This document shows, in pieces, positions 5,608-14,830 of a stretch of DNA of 64,000 nucleotides. The stretch's first letter is position 1. Every line of letters begins with the position of its first letter. Origin of the DNA: SFWF01 sp045539925 (GTDB lineage: Bacteria; Bacillota; Clostridia; Oscillospirales; Acutalibacteraceae); the NCBI GenBank assembly GCA_045539925.1, contig JAZQGH010000142.1:1-64000 (forward strand), given 5' to 3'. The notes under the pieces were generated by a model. It was not told where the DNA came from. It did no database searches and saw nothing but the letters and a program-made list of their open reading frames with translations. A program made the position numbers and the translations under genes.

Positions 5608-8142
5608 ATGGAACGTTTGAAAGAAAAGGTATTGAACGGTTGGTTAGAAGTTGATTTTTATCACGTGGCAAATAAAATTGGTTTTATTCAAAGTTATGAC
5701 ACCGTTTCAGACGAGCTTATTTATGATTCTATTAGATGCTTGGATTATGAAACATCAATTCCTAAAAATCCATCCATCAATTATGTTATAACAATAATTG
5801 CTTTGTTATGGGAATATGCAGATCATGAAAAGTATGATTTGAGAAAAGCTATTGTAAAGTTTCTTTCTAGAATAGGGTATCCCACATCAGCGATTATTGC
5901 AGATGAAGGATTTGATGAGGAAAGTTGTACATTTTCTTCGTTAGACAGTGCAATAGAACATTTGATAACAACGCTAAACCAAGAGCGTAATAGTATTGTT
6001 GTTAACGGACACAAATTCCTTTTAACAGATTTTCAGATGAATATTTGGAAAAGCATGGATGAGGATAAGCTTATAGGAATATCAGCTCCAACATCGGCTG
6101 GTAAATCTTTTGTTATTCTTTTGAAATTATTGGATAAACTTTGTCGGAATAATTTTGATATAGTTTATATTATTCCAACCCTTAGTTTATTGAATCAGGT
6201 CTCAGAAGATTTTAATAAGTCAATAAGAAAATTAGGGATTCCTAATTGTCAAGTTTCTAACTCGTTTGTAGAAAGAGAAAATTCTACACATAACAATATT
6301 TATGTATTAACTCAGGAAAAGGCTATATCTGCCTTTAGTGACGAAAGGAACACATTTTCAAAAAACATTGTATTAGTTGCTGATGAAATACAAAATATAG
6401 AACGAATAAAGGAAGATAACGATGAACGTTCTAAAGTTTTATATGATACCTTAAATGAGTTTAGATATAAAGATAGTGTTCAACAAATAATAATTTCTGG
6501 ACCAAGAATTGAGGACATTAAAGAAACTGGCAAGAGCATCTTTGGTTTGGAAACTAAAGACATTACTTCTGTGGATAGCCCTGTTTTAAATATGACTTAT
6601 AGTGTCTGCAAGGAAAATAATAAGTATTATTTAAAACAATATTGCGGAATGACAGATTATCCAATAATTAGACAAATCACAAACACAGAAATTATCGAAG
6701 GGTATGGAAAAAAGTCGTATGATGACAAATATCTGTCTTATTTAAATATATTTGCTAATAGATTAAACGGACAGCAAAACATCATTTTTTCTCCAACATC
6801 ACCTACGGCACGAAAAATTGCTTGTTCACTTAATATTGAATTCGAACCCGAAGACAAAATTAAAGATTTAATTGAATATTACAAGACAACCGTGCACCCA
6901 GAATATTCATTGTGTCAAACGCTAAAACAAGGTATTGCATATCATCATGGCAAATTACCAAGTCATGTTAGGAGGACAATTGAAAGCGCAATACATAATA
7001 AGTGGGTGACAAATATTGCTTGTACAACAACATTGTTACAAGGTGTTAATTTGCCAACTCAAAATATTATTGTCAGAAACCCACATTTATATCTTCAGAG
7101 GAGAGCAGATTCAGCCGAGTTGTCAAATTATGAAATGGCAAATCTTAGAGGACGAGCAGGAAGATTGTTAAAAGATTTTATTGGGCGTACATTCGTTTTG
7201 GATGAAACTTCATTTGCCGATTCTGATGGCTATGAACAATCTTCTATGTTTGATGATGTAACCAAAGAATTACCCTCAGGATATGGAGAAAGATTTGATA
7301 ATCACCGTAATGATATAGAAGAAGTGATGATTACGGATAAACCTGTAGATTCAAGTATGAATAACTACGGTGACTTGGTATCCTATATTAGACAGTCAGT
7401 ATTAAGATATGGTGAACAAGCGGAACAAAAAATGGAAAATGTAGGTGTTAAACTTACCAAGGAACAAGTTGCTGCGATAATTCATAAATTGGAAACAATA
7501 TCTGTTCCAAAGGATATTTGTTTTAAAAACAGATATTGGGACCCTTTTGTACTAGATGCAATATATAAAGGTTATAATGAGGATGTGCCTAGTCATCCAA
7601 AAGATAGGGGCGCTTTAGCAAAACTAAACAGAATGTTGAAATTCTTGAGAGATACCCCAGAAACAAATGATATGTATCAAAAATATATACCTGTTACGCT
7701 TCAAAAAGGTAGTGGTCGTGGTTTCTTATGTGGATTATGCATGCTTTGGGCAAAAGAAACTTCATTGTTTGATATTCTTGCTAAAGGTAAATATGATGAT
7801 GATAAAATAGCTAATGAGATTGAGGATACAATAGAAATATTGCAAAACATTGTTTCGTATAAGGTTCCGCTTTTATTGAAACCGATTTTTGATATTAAAA
7901 ATTCAGAAAGTGTATTTTTGGCGTGTATGCAATCAGGTGCTTGTAATTCGGTTTCAAGGATATTGATTGAGATAGGGGTGCCAAGAGAATGTGCATTATA
8001 TTTATATCAAAACTTATTTAGTGAGTATAATGTTGAAGGAAAAACCGATGTTGAAATTGGAGACGAAATTAGAACTGCGCTCTTATCCAGTAGAGAGCAT
8101 CTACCATATTGGATAAATGAGCAATTAAACTTTTTGGGTTAA
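5608..8142 (+). CDS. hamB: Hachiman defence helicase HamB
   Basis: 844 aa SF2 helicase related to the Ski2-like group. Motif I is A-P-T-S-A-G-K-S at residues 160-167, motif II D-E-I-Q at 259-262, and motif VI R-G-R-A-G-R at 514-519, with a long C-terminal region after about 560. In Hachiman, HamB senses DNA ends or damage and releases the HamA nuclease. I chose the ATG at 5608 because the AAAGGA site lies only two bases before the alternative ATG at 5599. It is the second gene of a two-gene operon ending at the hairpin at 8149. Confidence 0.88.
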   Translation: MERLKEKVLNGWLEVDFYHVANKIGFIQSYDTVSDELIYDSIRCLDYETSIPKNPSINYVITIIALLWEYADHEKYDLRKAIVKFLSRIGYPTSAIIADEGFDEESCTFSSLDSAIEHLITTLNQERNSIVVNGHKFLLTDFQMNIWKSMDEDKLIGISAPTSAGKSFVILLKLLDKLCRNNFDIVYIIPTLSLLNQVSEDFNKSIRKLGIPNCQVSNSFVERENSTHNNIYVLTQEKAISAFSDERNTFSKNIVLVADEIQNIERIKEDNDERSKVLYDTLNEFRYKDSVQQIIISGPRIEDIKETGKSIFGLETKDITSVDSPVLNMTYSVCKENNKYYLKQYCGMTDYPIIRQITNTEIIEGYGKKSYDDKYLSYLNIFANRLNGQQNIIFSPTSPTARKIACSLNIEFEPEDKIKDLIEYYKTTVHPEYSLCQTLKQGIAYHHGKLPSHVRRTIESAIHNKWVTNIACTTTLLQGVNLPTQNIIVRNPHLYLQRRADSAELSNYEMANLRGRAGRLLKDFIGRTFVLDETSFADSDGYEQSSMFDDVTKELPSGYGERFDNHRNDIEEVMITDKPVDSSMNNYGDLVSYIRQSVLRYGEQAEQKMENVGVKLTKEQVAAIIHKLETISVPKDICFKNRYWDPFVLDAIYKGYNEDVPSHPKDRGALAKLNRMLKFLRDTPETNDMYQKYIPVTLQKGSGRGFLCGLCMLWAKETSLFDILAKGKYDDDKIANEIEDTIEILQNIVSYKVPLLLKPIFDIKNSESVFLACMQSGACNSVSRILIEIGVPRECALYLYQNLFSEYNVEGKTDVEIGDEIRTALLSSREHLPYWINEQLNFLG

Positions 8143-8148
8143 TTAAAT

Positions 8149-8193
8149 AATAGAGGGGCTACATCACTAATTAAGTGAGGCAGCCCCTCTATT
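8149..8193. terminator. Bidirectional terminator hairpin between hamB and SASP gene
   Basis: AATAGAGGGGCT (8149-8160) pairs perfectly with AGCCCCTCTATT (8182-8193), with an inner CACT/AGTG. It serves both convergent genes and marks the right edge of the defence region. Confidence 0.75.
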
Positions 8194-8198
8194 ATTGC

Positions 8199-8447
8199 TT
8201 ATACTACCAGTCTAAAGCTATATGTAATCTGCTTTTCGTGGCCGTTTACCCAGCGGTAGTTGCGTGTGAAATTCATATGTCGTACAGGACAGATGTTATT
8301 AACCATCTGACCACCGATGGAACCTGCCTGCTTAGAGGTAAGGTCACCGTTGTAACCCTGCTTGAGGTTTACACCAACCTCGTTAGCTGCCTCCATCTTA
8401 AAACGATTGAGTGCGTCCTTAGCCTCGGGAACTACGTTCTTTGCCAT
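8199..8447 (-). CDS. Alpha/beta-type small acid-soluble spore protein
   Basis: 82 aa. Residues 8-49 carry the family hallmarks: E-A-K-D-A-L-N-R-F-K-M-E-A-A-N-E-V-G-V and the G-S-I-G-G-Q-M-V segment. These proteins coat and protect spore DNA. An AAGGAGTG site precedes the ATG. After G-G-Q-M-V (residue 49) the usual short basic helix is replaced by about 33 unrelated residues rich in aromatics and Arg. No other frame restores a typical tail. The divergent 3' end abuts the accessory region, so the gene may have been truncated and extended by an insertion. Confidence 0.85.
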   Translation of the reverse strand: MAKNVVPEAKDALNRFKMEAANEVGVNLKQGYNGDLTSKQAGSIGGQMVNNICPVRHMNFTRNYRWVNGHEKQITYSFRLVV

Positions 8448-8554
8448 TTTTATTCACTCCTTTTCTTATCAAGTTTAGCGTTTGCAATATTATTTTATTT
8501 CAAATTTTAAAATATATTAAAGGAAATTTTTTCTCTTTTTACACATTACAACCA

Positions 8555-8583
8555 TTGACAATACTGCTTTAAAATGCTATAAT
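8555..8583 (+). promoter_or_regulatory. Promoter of the T-box/aspS unit
   Basis: TTGACA (8555-8560), 17-bp spacer, TATAAT (8578-8583); both boxes match consensus. Confidence 0.8.
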
Positions 8584-8589
8584 CGATAT

Positions 8590-8838
8590 GAAAAAGCAAT
8601 TAAGGGAACAAGTAGGTTGCGCAAACCTTTAAGAGAACTGTTGGTTGGTGAAAAACAGTAGTTACGCCCAACTCGAATGACATCCTGTAGCTGTCGGAAG
8701 AAAGCTTATGTGAGTAGAACCGATCGTGTAGAGAGCGTTAATCTTTTGAGTGAGTCTGATATTTTCAGGCTAATTTGGGTGGTACCGCGGAAGCCGTCTT
8801 TCGTCCCAATTGTAGGGATGAATGGCGGATTTTTTAAT
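8590..8838 (+). promoter_or_regulatory. T-box leader (Asn class)
   Basis: A tRNA-sensing transcription attenuator. The conserved T-box GGTGGTACCGCGG lies at 8778-8790. A terminator stem follows: CCGTCTTTCGTCCC pairs imperfectly with GGGATGAATGGCGG, then a T run to 8838. The stem I region holds the AGAGA and GGTTGGTG distal elements (8630-8650). The most likely specifier is the Asn codon AAT at 8676-8678, in the internal loop opposite ACAAGTA. AAC at 8670-8672 is the alternative and is also an Asn codon. Uncharged tRNA-Asn should allow read-through into aspS. Confidence 0.9.
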
Positions 8839-8856
8839 TTATAAAGGAGAAAAGTC

Positions 8857-10230
8857 ATGGAATTTTTAAACTTTGAAAAGCGTGTCGACACTTCGGATAT
8901 ATCTTATATTCTCGAAGGCTTTAAAAACGGCACTATTAAAGACGGTGACAAAATCACCGTTAAGGGAACCCTTCACAGAATCCGTGAAATGAGCGGATTT
9001 GCCTTTGTTATTCTTCGCAGTGCTCGAATGGTATTTCAGTGTGTGTGGGAGGAAGGCATCTCACAGTGCAATATAAAGGATTTTGGAGTAGAAGAATGTG
9101 TTATTGTTGAGGGAACACTTATAGTTGAAGAAAGAAGCCGCCTTGGTTTTGATATCCGCATTAACGATATGAAACGTATTTCAGGTAAAGCAGAAGTTCC
9201 TCCTGTAGAAATCAGCAACGACAAAAAAATAGCAAAGCTCAACCTTAATACGCTTCTTGATAACAGAATTATTGCACTCCGCAACCCCAAGACCCGTGCA
9301 ATTTTAAAGATAGCAGACGGCGTTATGTACGCATTCCGTCAATTTCTTCGTGAAGAAGGCTTCACAGAGTTTGTACCGCCCAAGATGGTTACTGCAGGTG
9401 CTGAAGGCGGTGCAGATATGTTTGAGGTAGATTATTTCGGCCAGAAGGCATATCTCAATCAGAGCCCTCAGACCTATAAGCAGATAATGGTCGGAGTATT
9501 CCAAAAGGTGTTCACAGTCGGTCCAGTTTTCCGCGCAGAGAAATACAGCACAAACCGTCACATCAACGAGTTCCAAGGCCTTGACCTCGAAATGGGCTTT
9601 ATAAATTCCTTTGAGGACATTATGGAGCTTGAAGCAAGAATGTTTAAATACATGTTTAAGCTTTTAAACGAAGAATACGCTCCTGAGCTTGAAATGTATC
9701 TCGGTCAGGGTAACAGACTACCCGAACTCGAAAGCTTCCCCAAAATTAAATTTATGGAAGCTAAAAAGCTGTTTGCTGACGCTCATCCCGGTCCTCAGGG
9801 TGAAAACGCTATGCTTGAGCCCGATTTTGCCCCCGAAGAGGAAAAGTGGCTTGGCGAATATTTCTTAAAAGAATATAATTCTCCAATCGTATTTATTACC
9901 CACTATCCCACCGTTAAGCGTCCCTTCTATACTATGGAGGACCCCTCAGATCCCAACTATACCTTAAGCTTTGATATGCTGCTTTATGGTCTTGAGGTTA
10001 CTACCGGTGGTCAGCGTATTCATGACTATGAGATGCAGGTAGCTAAAATGCAGGGTAGGGGAATGAATATCGACGATTTCGAAGACTATCTTACTATGCA
10101 CAAGTACGGTATGCCCCCTCACGGTGGTCTTGGTCTCGGACTAGAGCGAATCGTTCAGAATATTCTCGGTCTTGATAACATCAAGCAGGCAACCGCTTTC
10201 CCCAGAGACAGAGACAGAATCAGACCCTAA
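8857..10230 (+). CDS. aspS: Aspartate--tRNA(Asn) ligase, archaeal-type non-discriminating AspRS
   Basis: 457 aa class II synthetase of the archaeal/eukaryal-type AspRS/AsnRS branch; it lacks the GAD insertion that makes bacterial AspRS about 590 aa. An OB-fold anticodon-binding domain spans residues about 30-120. Motif 2 (F-R-A-E-K ... E-F-Q-G-L-D-L-E) is at about 225-246 and motif 3 (G-L-G-L-G-L-E-R-I) at about 424-432. Such enzymes charge tRNA-Asn with Asp for amidation by GatCAB. The Asn-type T-box in front supports that role over a purely Asp-specific one. A true AsnRS is the alternative. An AAGGAG site precedes the ATG. Confidence 0.85.
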   Translation: MEFLNFEKRVDTSDISYILEGFKNGTIKDGDKITVKGTLHRIREMSGFAFVILRSARMVFQCVWEEGISQCNIKDFGVEECVIVEGTLIVEERSRLGFDIRINDMKRISGKAEVPPVEISNDKKIAKLNLNTLLDNRIIALRNPKTRAILKIADGVMYAFRQFLREEGFTEFVPPKMVTAGAEGGADMFEVDYFGQKAYLNQSPQTYKQIMVGVFQKVFTVGPVFRAEKYSTNRHINEFQGLDLEMGFINSFEDIMELEARMFKYMFKLLNEEYAPELEMYLGQGNRLPELESFPKIKFMEAKKLFADAHPGPQGENAMLEPDFAPEEEKWLGEYFLKEYNSPIVFITHYPTVKRPFYTMEDPSDPNYTLSFDMLLYGLEVTTGGQRIHDYEMQVAKMQGRGMNIDDFEDYLTMHKYGMPPHGGLGLGLERIVQNILGLDNIKQATAFPRDRDRIRP

Positions 10231-10236
10231 AACATC

Positions 10237-10309
10237 AAACACCCAACAAAAATTGTCGGGTGTTTATACTACATAAAAAAGCGAGTCGATTTATTCGACT
10301 CGCTTTTTG
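10237..10309. terminator. Two tandem terminators between aspS and lysC
   Basis: The first hairpin pairs AAACACCC with GGGTGTTT (10237-10265). The second pairs AAAAAGCGAGTCGA with TCGACTCGCTTTTT (10276-10307) and can act in both directions for the convergent genes. Confidence 0.8.
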
Positions 10310-10322
10310 TTTCTAATGCAGA

Positions 10323-11531
10323 CTAATCAATGAATTTATCATGTACTGCAACAACAGCTCTGTCAGCATCCTTTTCGTCGATGAGGACAGATATTTTGAT
10401 CTCGCTGGTAGAGATATTCTGAATATTGATATTCGCATCTGAAAGAGCCTCAAACATCTTAGAAGCAACACCGGGATGTGTCTCCATACCTGCACCAACA
10501 ATAGAAACCTTAGTGATAGAGTTGTCTGCAGTTACGCTCTTGAAGGTGAGAACGTCTCTCATAGATTCGATAGCAGCGACAGCCTCTTTAGCCTGATCTT
10601 CTGTTACGGTGAAGGTGATATCCTTTGTACCATCACGACCTACAGACTGAAGAATTATATCAATATTAACCTTTGCCTGTGCCAGCTTGTTGAATACCTT
10701 AAAGGCAACACCTGGGGTATCGTCAAGACCTACGATAGCAATGCGAGAAACGTTGTTATCCTTAGCGACGCCGCTGATTAGCATTTTTTCCATTTTAACT
10801 TTCTCCTTTACGATAGTACCGGGCTTAGACTCGAGGCTGGAAAGAACTTCAAGCTGAACACCGTATTTTTTAGCCATTTCTACAGAACGGTTGTTAAGAA
10901 CCTGTGCTCCGAGCGTTGCAAGTTCAAGCATCTCGGAATAGGTGATCTCATCCATTTTCTTTGCGTTGGGAACCTTGCGGGGATCAGCGGTGTAAACACC
11001 GTCAACGTCGGTATATATCTGGCAGACATCCGCATGCATAGATGCAGCAATAGCAACAGCACTTGTATCGGACCCGCCACGACCTAATGTGGTGAGATCA
11101 TCATGCTTGTTAATACCCTGGAAACCCGCTACGATAACAACGCGCTTTTTATCAAGCTCGTTTCTTATGCGCTCGGGCTCTACACGTTTAATACGTGCGA
11201 GAGAGTGGGTAGAGTTTGTCTGGAAGCCTGCCTGCCAACCAAGTAGGGAAGTAGCAGGATATCCAAGCTTTTCGATAGCCATTGCAAGAAGAGCAATCGA
11301 AATCTGTTCTCCTGCGCAAAGAAGCATATCCATTTCGCGTTTTGAGGCGCCGTCTGGATTTATTTCTTTAGCCTTTGCAATAAGATCGTCTGTAGTATCA
11401 CCCTGAGCAGAAACAACCACAACGATATCATTGCCTTTTTTGTAGTCTTCAACAATAATACGGGCAACATTGAAGACTCTTTCGGCGTTGGCTACAGAGC
11501 TGCCGCCGAATTTTTTTACCATAAGAGCCAT
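10323..11531 (-). CDS. lysC: Aspartate kinase
   Basis: 402 aa, typical of the single-domain bacterial enzyme. It phosphorylates aspartate, the first step toward Lys, Met and Thr. The N-terminal K-F-G-G-S-S-V motif is at residues 6-12, and the kinase core continues through G-R-G-G-S-D-T-S-A near 150. Two ACT regulatory repeats occupy the last 140 residues, so feedback inhibition is expected. An internal in-frame start could yield a separate beta subunit, as in Bacillus, but I see no proof. It follows hom by 24 bp, making the operon ACT protein-hom-lysC. Confidence 0.93.
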   Translation of the reverse strand: MALMVKKFGGSSVANAERVFNVARIIVEDYKKGNDIVVVVSAQGDTTDDLIAKAKEINPDGASKREMDMLLCAGEQISIALLAMAIEKLGYPATSLLGWQAGFQTNSTHSLARIKRVEPERIRNELDKKRVVIVAGFQGINKHDDLTTLGRGGSDTSAVAIAASMHADVCQIYTDVDGVYTADPRKVPNAKKMDEITYSEMLELATLGAQVLNNRSVEMAKKYGVQLEVLSSLESKPGTIVKEKVKMEKMLISGVAKDNNVSRIAIVGLDDTPGVAFKVFNKLAQAKVNIDIILQSVGRDGTKDITFTVTEDQAKEAVAAIESMRDVLTFKSVTADNSITKVSIVGAGMETHPGVASKMFEALSDANINIQNISTSEIKISVLIDEKDADRAVVAVHDKFID

Positions 11532-11555
11532 AATTTTCCTCCAATATTTTTTAGT

Positions 11556-12785
11556 TTAGTCTATTGCGTGAATTTTTTTGATTACTTCACAGCACTCTAA
11601 ACTGTTAATTTGTTCTAAAAGTGTCTTTTCGATATCAGTTTCTGTAAGGAATGCAATTTCATCATTTGTCTCACTAACTATATATGAGACATAGTTGATT
11701 TTTGTCCTAATCTCTTCAACAGCCGCATTTTTATCATCTGCTTTAACAAGGACATAATACCTAGCAATATCTAAAGAACTGTCGGTAACGTAATCCTCTT
11801 CGCCCTCTCCCCAGTGAAGGTACTTTTTGGCAGAAAGATGCTTAGCGCAATCTATAACATCTCCTACTACAGCACTTGCAGTGGGGAATTTTCCAGCACC
11901 GCGGCCGTAGAACATAACATCTCCGACCTCGTCACCGCGCACCATAATTGCGTTAAAAACATCATTTACACCCGAAAGCATATGATCTCTACTTATCAGG
12001 GCAGGATAGACATTTGCCGTTATCTTGCCGTTATCAAGTTTTCTTGTTCTTCCGATGAGTTTTATAACATAACCAAAATCGTTTGCATACTCAACGTCAT
12101 TCAGCGATACATTAGTTATACCTTCTGTTTTAACCTGCTGGGGATAAACATGCTTACCAAATCCAAGAGAGGCGAGAATACAAATCTTTCGACAGGCATC
12201 GTGACCTTCAATATCGGCCGTAGGATCTTTTTCAGCGTAGCCGAGGTCCTGTGCAAGACTTAACGCGTCATTAAAAGACATATTCTCGGTAATCATCTTA
12301 GTAAGAATAAAATTAGTGGTACCGTTCAGTATTCCCGTAACCTCGGTTATCTCATTCGCGGTAAGACATTGAGCCATTGGACGAAGCACAGGAATGCCAC
12401 CGCCAACACTTGCCTCAAAAAGGAAATTAACATTTTTCTGCAAAGCTATTTCGAGCAGTTCTGCACCTTTTGCGGCAACTAACTCTTTATTTGATGTGCA
12501 GACGCTTTTTCCAGCGAGCAAGCAAGCCTTAACGTAGTCATAAGCAAAGGTACAACCACCCATTACTTCTACAACGATATCAATGTCGGGATCATTAACT
12601 ATAATGTTAAAATCCTTAATAAACTTGTCCGTATAGGCAAGGCCCTCAAAATCACGAAGATCAAGAATATACTTAACATTAATATACTCTTTTGCTTTGT
12701 CAGCTATACGCTGTGCGTGATTATGTAAAATTTCAGCAACTCCTGAGCCAACTACTCCGTGGCCCATAATAGCAACATTTACCAT
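11556..12785 (-). CDS. hom: Homoserine dehydrogenase
   Basis: 409 aa. The NAD(P)-binding loop G-H-G-V-V-G-S-G-V-A lies at residues 8-17. The catalytic segment E-K-D-P-T-A-D-I-E-G-H-D-A-C-R-K lies near 185-200, with the conserved Lys and Asp residues. A C-terminal ACT-like domain covers about 335-409. It reduces aspartate semialdehyde to homoserine, feeding Thr and Met synthesis. It sits between the ACT-domain gene (14 bp upstream) and lysC (24 bp downstream), as one minus-strand operon. Confidence 0.93.
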   Translation of the reverse strand: MVNVAIMGHGVVGSGVAEILHNHAQRIADKAKEYINVKYILDLRDFEGLAYTDKFIKDFNIIVNDPDIDIVVEVMGGCTFAYDYVKACLLAGKSVCTSNKELVAAKGAELLEIALQKNVNFLFEASVGGGIPVLRPMAQCLTANEITEVTGILNGTTNFILTKMITENMSFNDALSLAQDLGYAEKDPTADIEGHDACRKICILASLGFGKHVYPQQVKTEGITNVSLNDVEYANDFGYVIKLIGRTRKLDNGKITANVYPALISRDHMLSGVNDVFNAIMVRGDEVGDVMFYGRGAGKFPTASAVVGDVIDCAKHLSAKKYLHWGEGEEDYVTDSSLDIARYYVLVKADDKNAAVEEIRTKINYVSYIVSETNDEIAFLTETDIEKTLLEQINSLECCEVIKKIHAID

Positions 12786-12798
12786 AAATTCCTCCTAA

Positions 12799-13224
12799 TT
12801 ACAGAGATTTAATTGAAATTACTCCGGTGAGAAGCTCTACATTTTTAATAAGCTCATCAACGGTAGTCATAAGTCCGTCAATACCGATAACAATCGATAC
12901 AGAAGCAAGGCCGTTTTGCGGTGCTGACTGGTTCATAGTAATAATGTTCGCACCGTTTTTAAAAAGTGTATTGCTGAGAGATGAAAGAACACCTGCGCGG
13001 TCTAACAGAACAGCGTGCAATTCAACTTTATCTGGTTCGGTATCCTTTGTTTTGAATACAGAGTCTTTATATTTATAAAAGGCACTGCGCGATATACCGC
13101 ACATCTTGATAGCAGCACTTATATTCTTTGCATCTCCGCTTTCTATAAGCTCCTTAGCCTTAATAACCTTCTCGAAAACTTCGGGAAGTGCGTCGGATGC
13201 AACAATATAAAATGTTCTTTTCAA
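12799..13224 (-). CDS. ACT-domain protein, UPF0735/PheB-like
   Basis: 141 aa from the TTG at 13224, chosen because GAGGGGTG lies six to eight bases upstream; a longer ATG-started version would begin at 13275 without a site. The N-terminal half holds a helix-turn-helix-like stretch (I-S-A-A-I-K-M-C-G-I-S-R-S-A-F-Y-K-Y). The C-terminal half is an ACT domain beginning L-H-A-V-L-L-D-R-A-G-V-L. The family resembles B. subtilis PheB and probably senses an amino acid. First gene of the hom-lysC operon, so a role in that pathway's regulation is likely but inferred. Confidence 0.85.
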   Translation of the reverse strand: MKRTFYIVASDALPEVFEKVIKAKELIESGDAKNISAAIKMCGISRSAFYKYKDSVFKTKDTEPDKVELHAVLLDRAGVLSSLSNTLFKNGANIITMNQSAPQNGLASVSIVIGIDGLMTTVDELIKNVELLTGVISIKSL

Positions 13225-13382
13225 AATGTTCACCCCTCGCGTACAAATGTATTCACTCTTGATACAATATAGCACATTTTAGTTGAATAAATCAACATAA
13301 AAATCATCAAAATAAAAATATTGGCATTTTGCTCAATATTTATTAAAAATATATGCATTTTATTGTCAAAAAGGAGATAAAT

Positions 13383-14438
13383 ATGACAAGAGAAACAAAG
13401 GTAAACTTTCTGATAAACACAGTGTTTTACTCCGTTATAGCTACAATTCTGTTTTTTTCGGTTAAATTTCTGTTTGTATATCTGCTGCCATTCATCATAG
13501 GCACCATTGTAACTGTTTTAGTACAGCGACCCGCAACTTTTATTTCTAAGCGTATAAAAGTTAAAAAAGGGTATTGCGCTTTATTGTTTGTAGTTATTAT
13601 TTACATTGCGATTATTGCTGCTATTACATTTACTATTTTGAAGGTTGGTGTATATGTCTCAGAACTTGCTACTCAAAACTCTGGTCTGGTAAACGAGCTA
13701 ACACATACACTGAATAAAATATCATTACAGCTTAAGACAATTACAGACAGAATTCCGACAGTAGTAGGTGAGCAGATTAGCGGGGTTCTAAGCAGTATTG
13801 TAAGCAGTATTACGGGATATATATCGGATTTCGCAAAAAGCATCGCAAAATCTGCTCCTATGTTTTTGACGACCTCTGTTGTTACGGTAATTGCATCATG
13901 TTATATTGCTAAAGATTTCGATAGGTTTGTTTGTAGTGTAAGAAGCGTTATAAGCGACAGATACAGAAAAGCATTTTCTGAACTCAGAAGCCTGTTTAAG
14001 GATAATGTTCTTAAGCTCTTAGCGGGATATATAAAGCTACTGTTTATAACATTTATTGAGTTACTAATAGGACTAATGTTGTTAGGGCTTGACAATGCAC
14101 TTAATATTGCACTTGTAACTTCACTGCTTGATCTTATGCCGATACTAGGCACGGGCACCGTGCTTATTCCTTGGGGTGTTTACTGCTTTATTTCAAAAGA
14201 TTTCTTTTTAGGTGCAGGTCTGCTAATTCTTTATGCAATAATTACGCTGATAAGGAGCATTATCGAACCTAAAATTATTGGAAAACAGATTGGTCTGCAC
14301 CCGCTTATTGCCCTGATTTCAGTGTTTATAGGTCTCAAACTATTTGGATTTATCGGAATATTCATTATGCCTCTTTCTGTAATGATTATTTATAAAATGT
14401 ACGACAGGGGAATTTTCGATATATTGCTGCAGAAATAA
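13383..14438 (+). CDS. AI-2E-family membrane protein, YtvI-like
   Basis: 351 aa from the ATG preceded by AAAGGAGATAAAT; an in-frame ATG 30 bp upstream lacks such a site. Multiple membrane segments are evident: two at about residues 12-55, one near 65-90, and a cluster at 200-340. The C-terminal part carries the family pattern, with conserved Pro-Gly turns around D-L-M-P-I-L-G-T-G. The family includes the sporulation permease YtvI, which fits the size and a spore-former. The transported substrate is unknown. Confidence 0.75.
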   Translation: MTRETKVNFLINTVFYSVIATILFFSVKFLFVYLLPFIIGTIVTVLVQRPATFISKRIKVKKGYCALLFVVIIYIAIIAAITFTILKVGVYVSELATQNSGLVNELTHTLNKISLQLKTITDRIPTVVGEQISGVLSSIVSSITGYISDFAKSIAKSAPMFLTTSVVTVIASCYIAKDFDRFVCSVRSVISDRYRKAFSELRSLFKDNVLKLLAGYIKLLFITFIELLIGLMLLGLDNALNIALVTSLLDLMPILGTGTVLIPWGVYCFISKDFFLGAGLLILYAIITLIRSIIEPKIIGKQIGLHPLIALISVFIGLKLFGFIGIFIMPLSVMIIYKMYDRGIFDILLQK

Positions 14439-14468
14439 TCCTATAATGAATAGTGAATAATATAAAAT

Positions 14469-14507
14469 AAAATTCCTGCCGACAGCAATCGACAGGAATT
14501 TTATTTT
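14469..14507. terminator. Terminator between the YtvI-like gene and the tRNA pair
   Basis: AAAATTCCTG (14469-14478) pairs with CAGGAATTTT (14493-14502), with T-rich ends both ways, serving the convergent YtvI-like gene and tRNA-Gln. Confidence 0.75.
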
Positions 14508-14581
14508 GGCAGGGGTAGCAGGATTCGAACCTACGAATGACGGAATCAAAATCCGTTGTCTTACCGCTTGACGATACCCCT
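14507..14581 (-). tRNA. tRNA-Gln (anticodon TTG)
   Basis: Cloverleaf on the minus strand: 7-bp acceptor AGGGGTA/TACCCCT, anticodon arm with TTG, T-arm GGTTCGAATCC, encoded CCA. It forms a two-tRNA unit with tRNA-His. Confidence 0.95.
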
Positions 14582-14603
14582 AAAACCCTATAAATAAAAA
14601 AAG

Positions 14604-14680
<77 letters not shown>

Positions 14681-14694
14681 CAAGCACAAAACAT

Positions 14695-14723
14695 ATTATA
14701 TCTACAATGCTTGGATTTGTCAA
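14695..14723 (-). promoter_or_regulatory. Promoter of tRNA-His/tRNA-Gln
   Basis: On the minus strand TTGACA (14718-14723), 17-bp spacer, TATAAT (14695-14700), both perfect matches. Confidence 0.85.
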
Positions 14724-14766
14724 TAAAAACTTTTACTAATTTTAATATATTTTGCGTTTCTTTTAT

Positions 14767-14795
14767 TTGACATTAAGTTATATCAGAGTTATACT
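14767..14795 (+). promoter_or_regulatory. Promoter of typA
   Basis: TTGACA (14767-14772), 17-bp spacer, TATACT (14790-14795), about 35 bp before the typA start. Confidence 0.8.
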
Positions 14796-14830
14796 ATACA
14801 GGTAGAAAAATGCTAAGGAAGTTTTAACAT

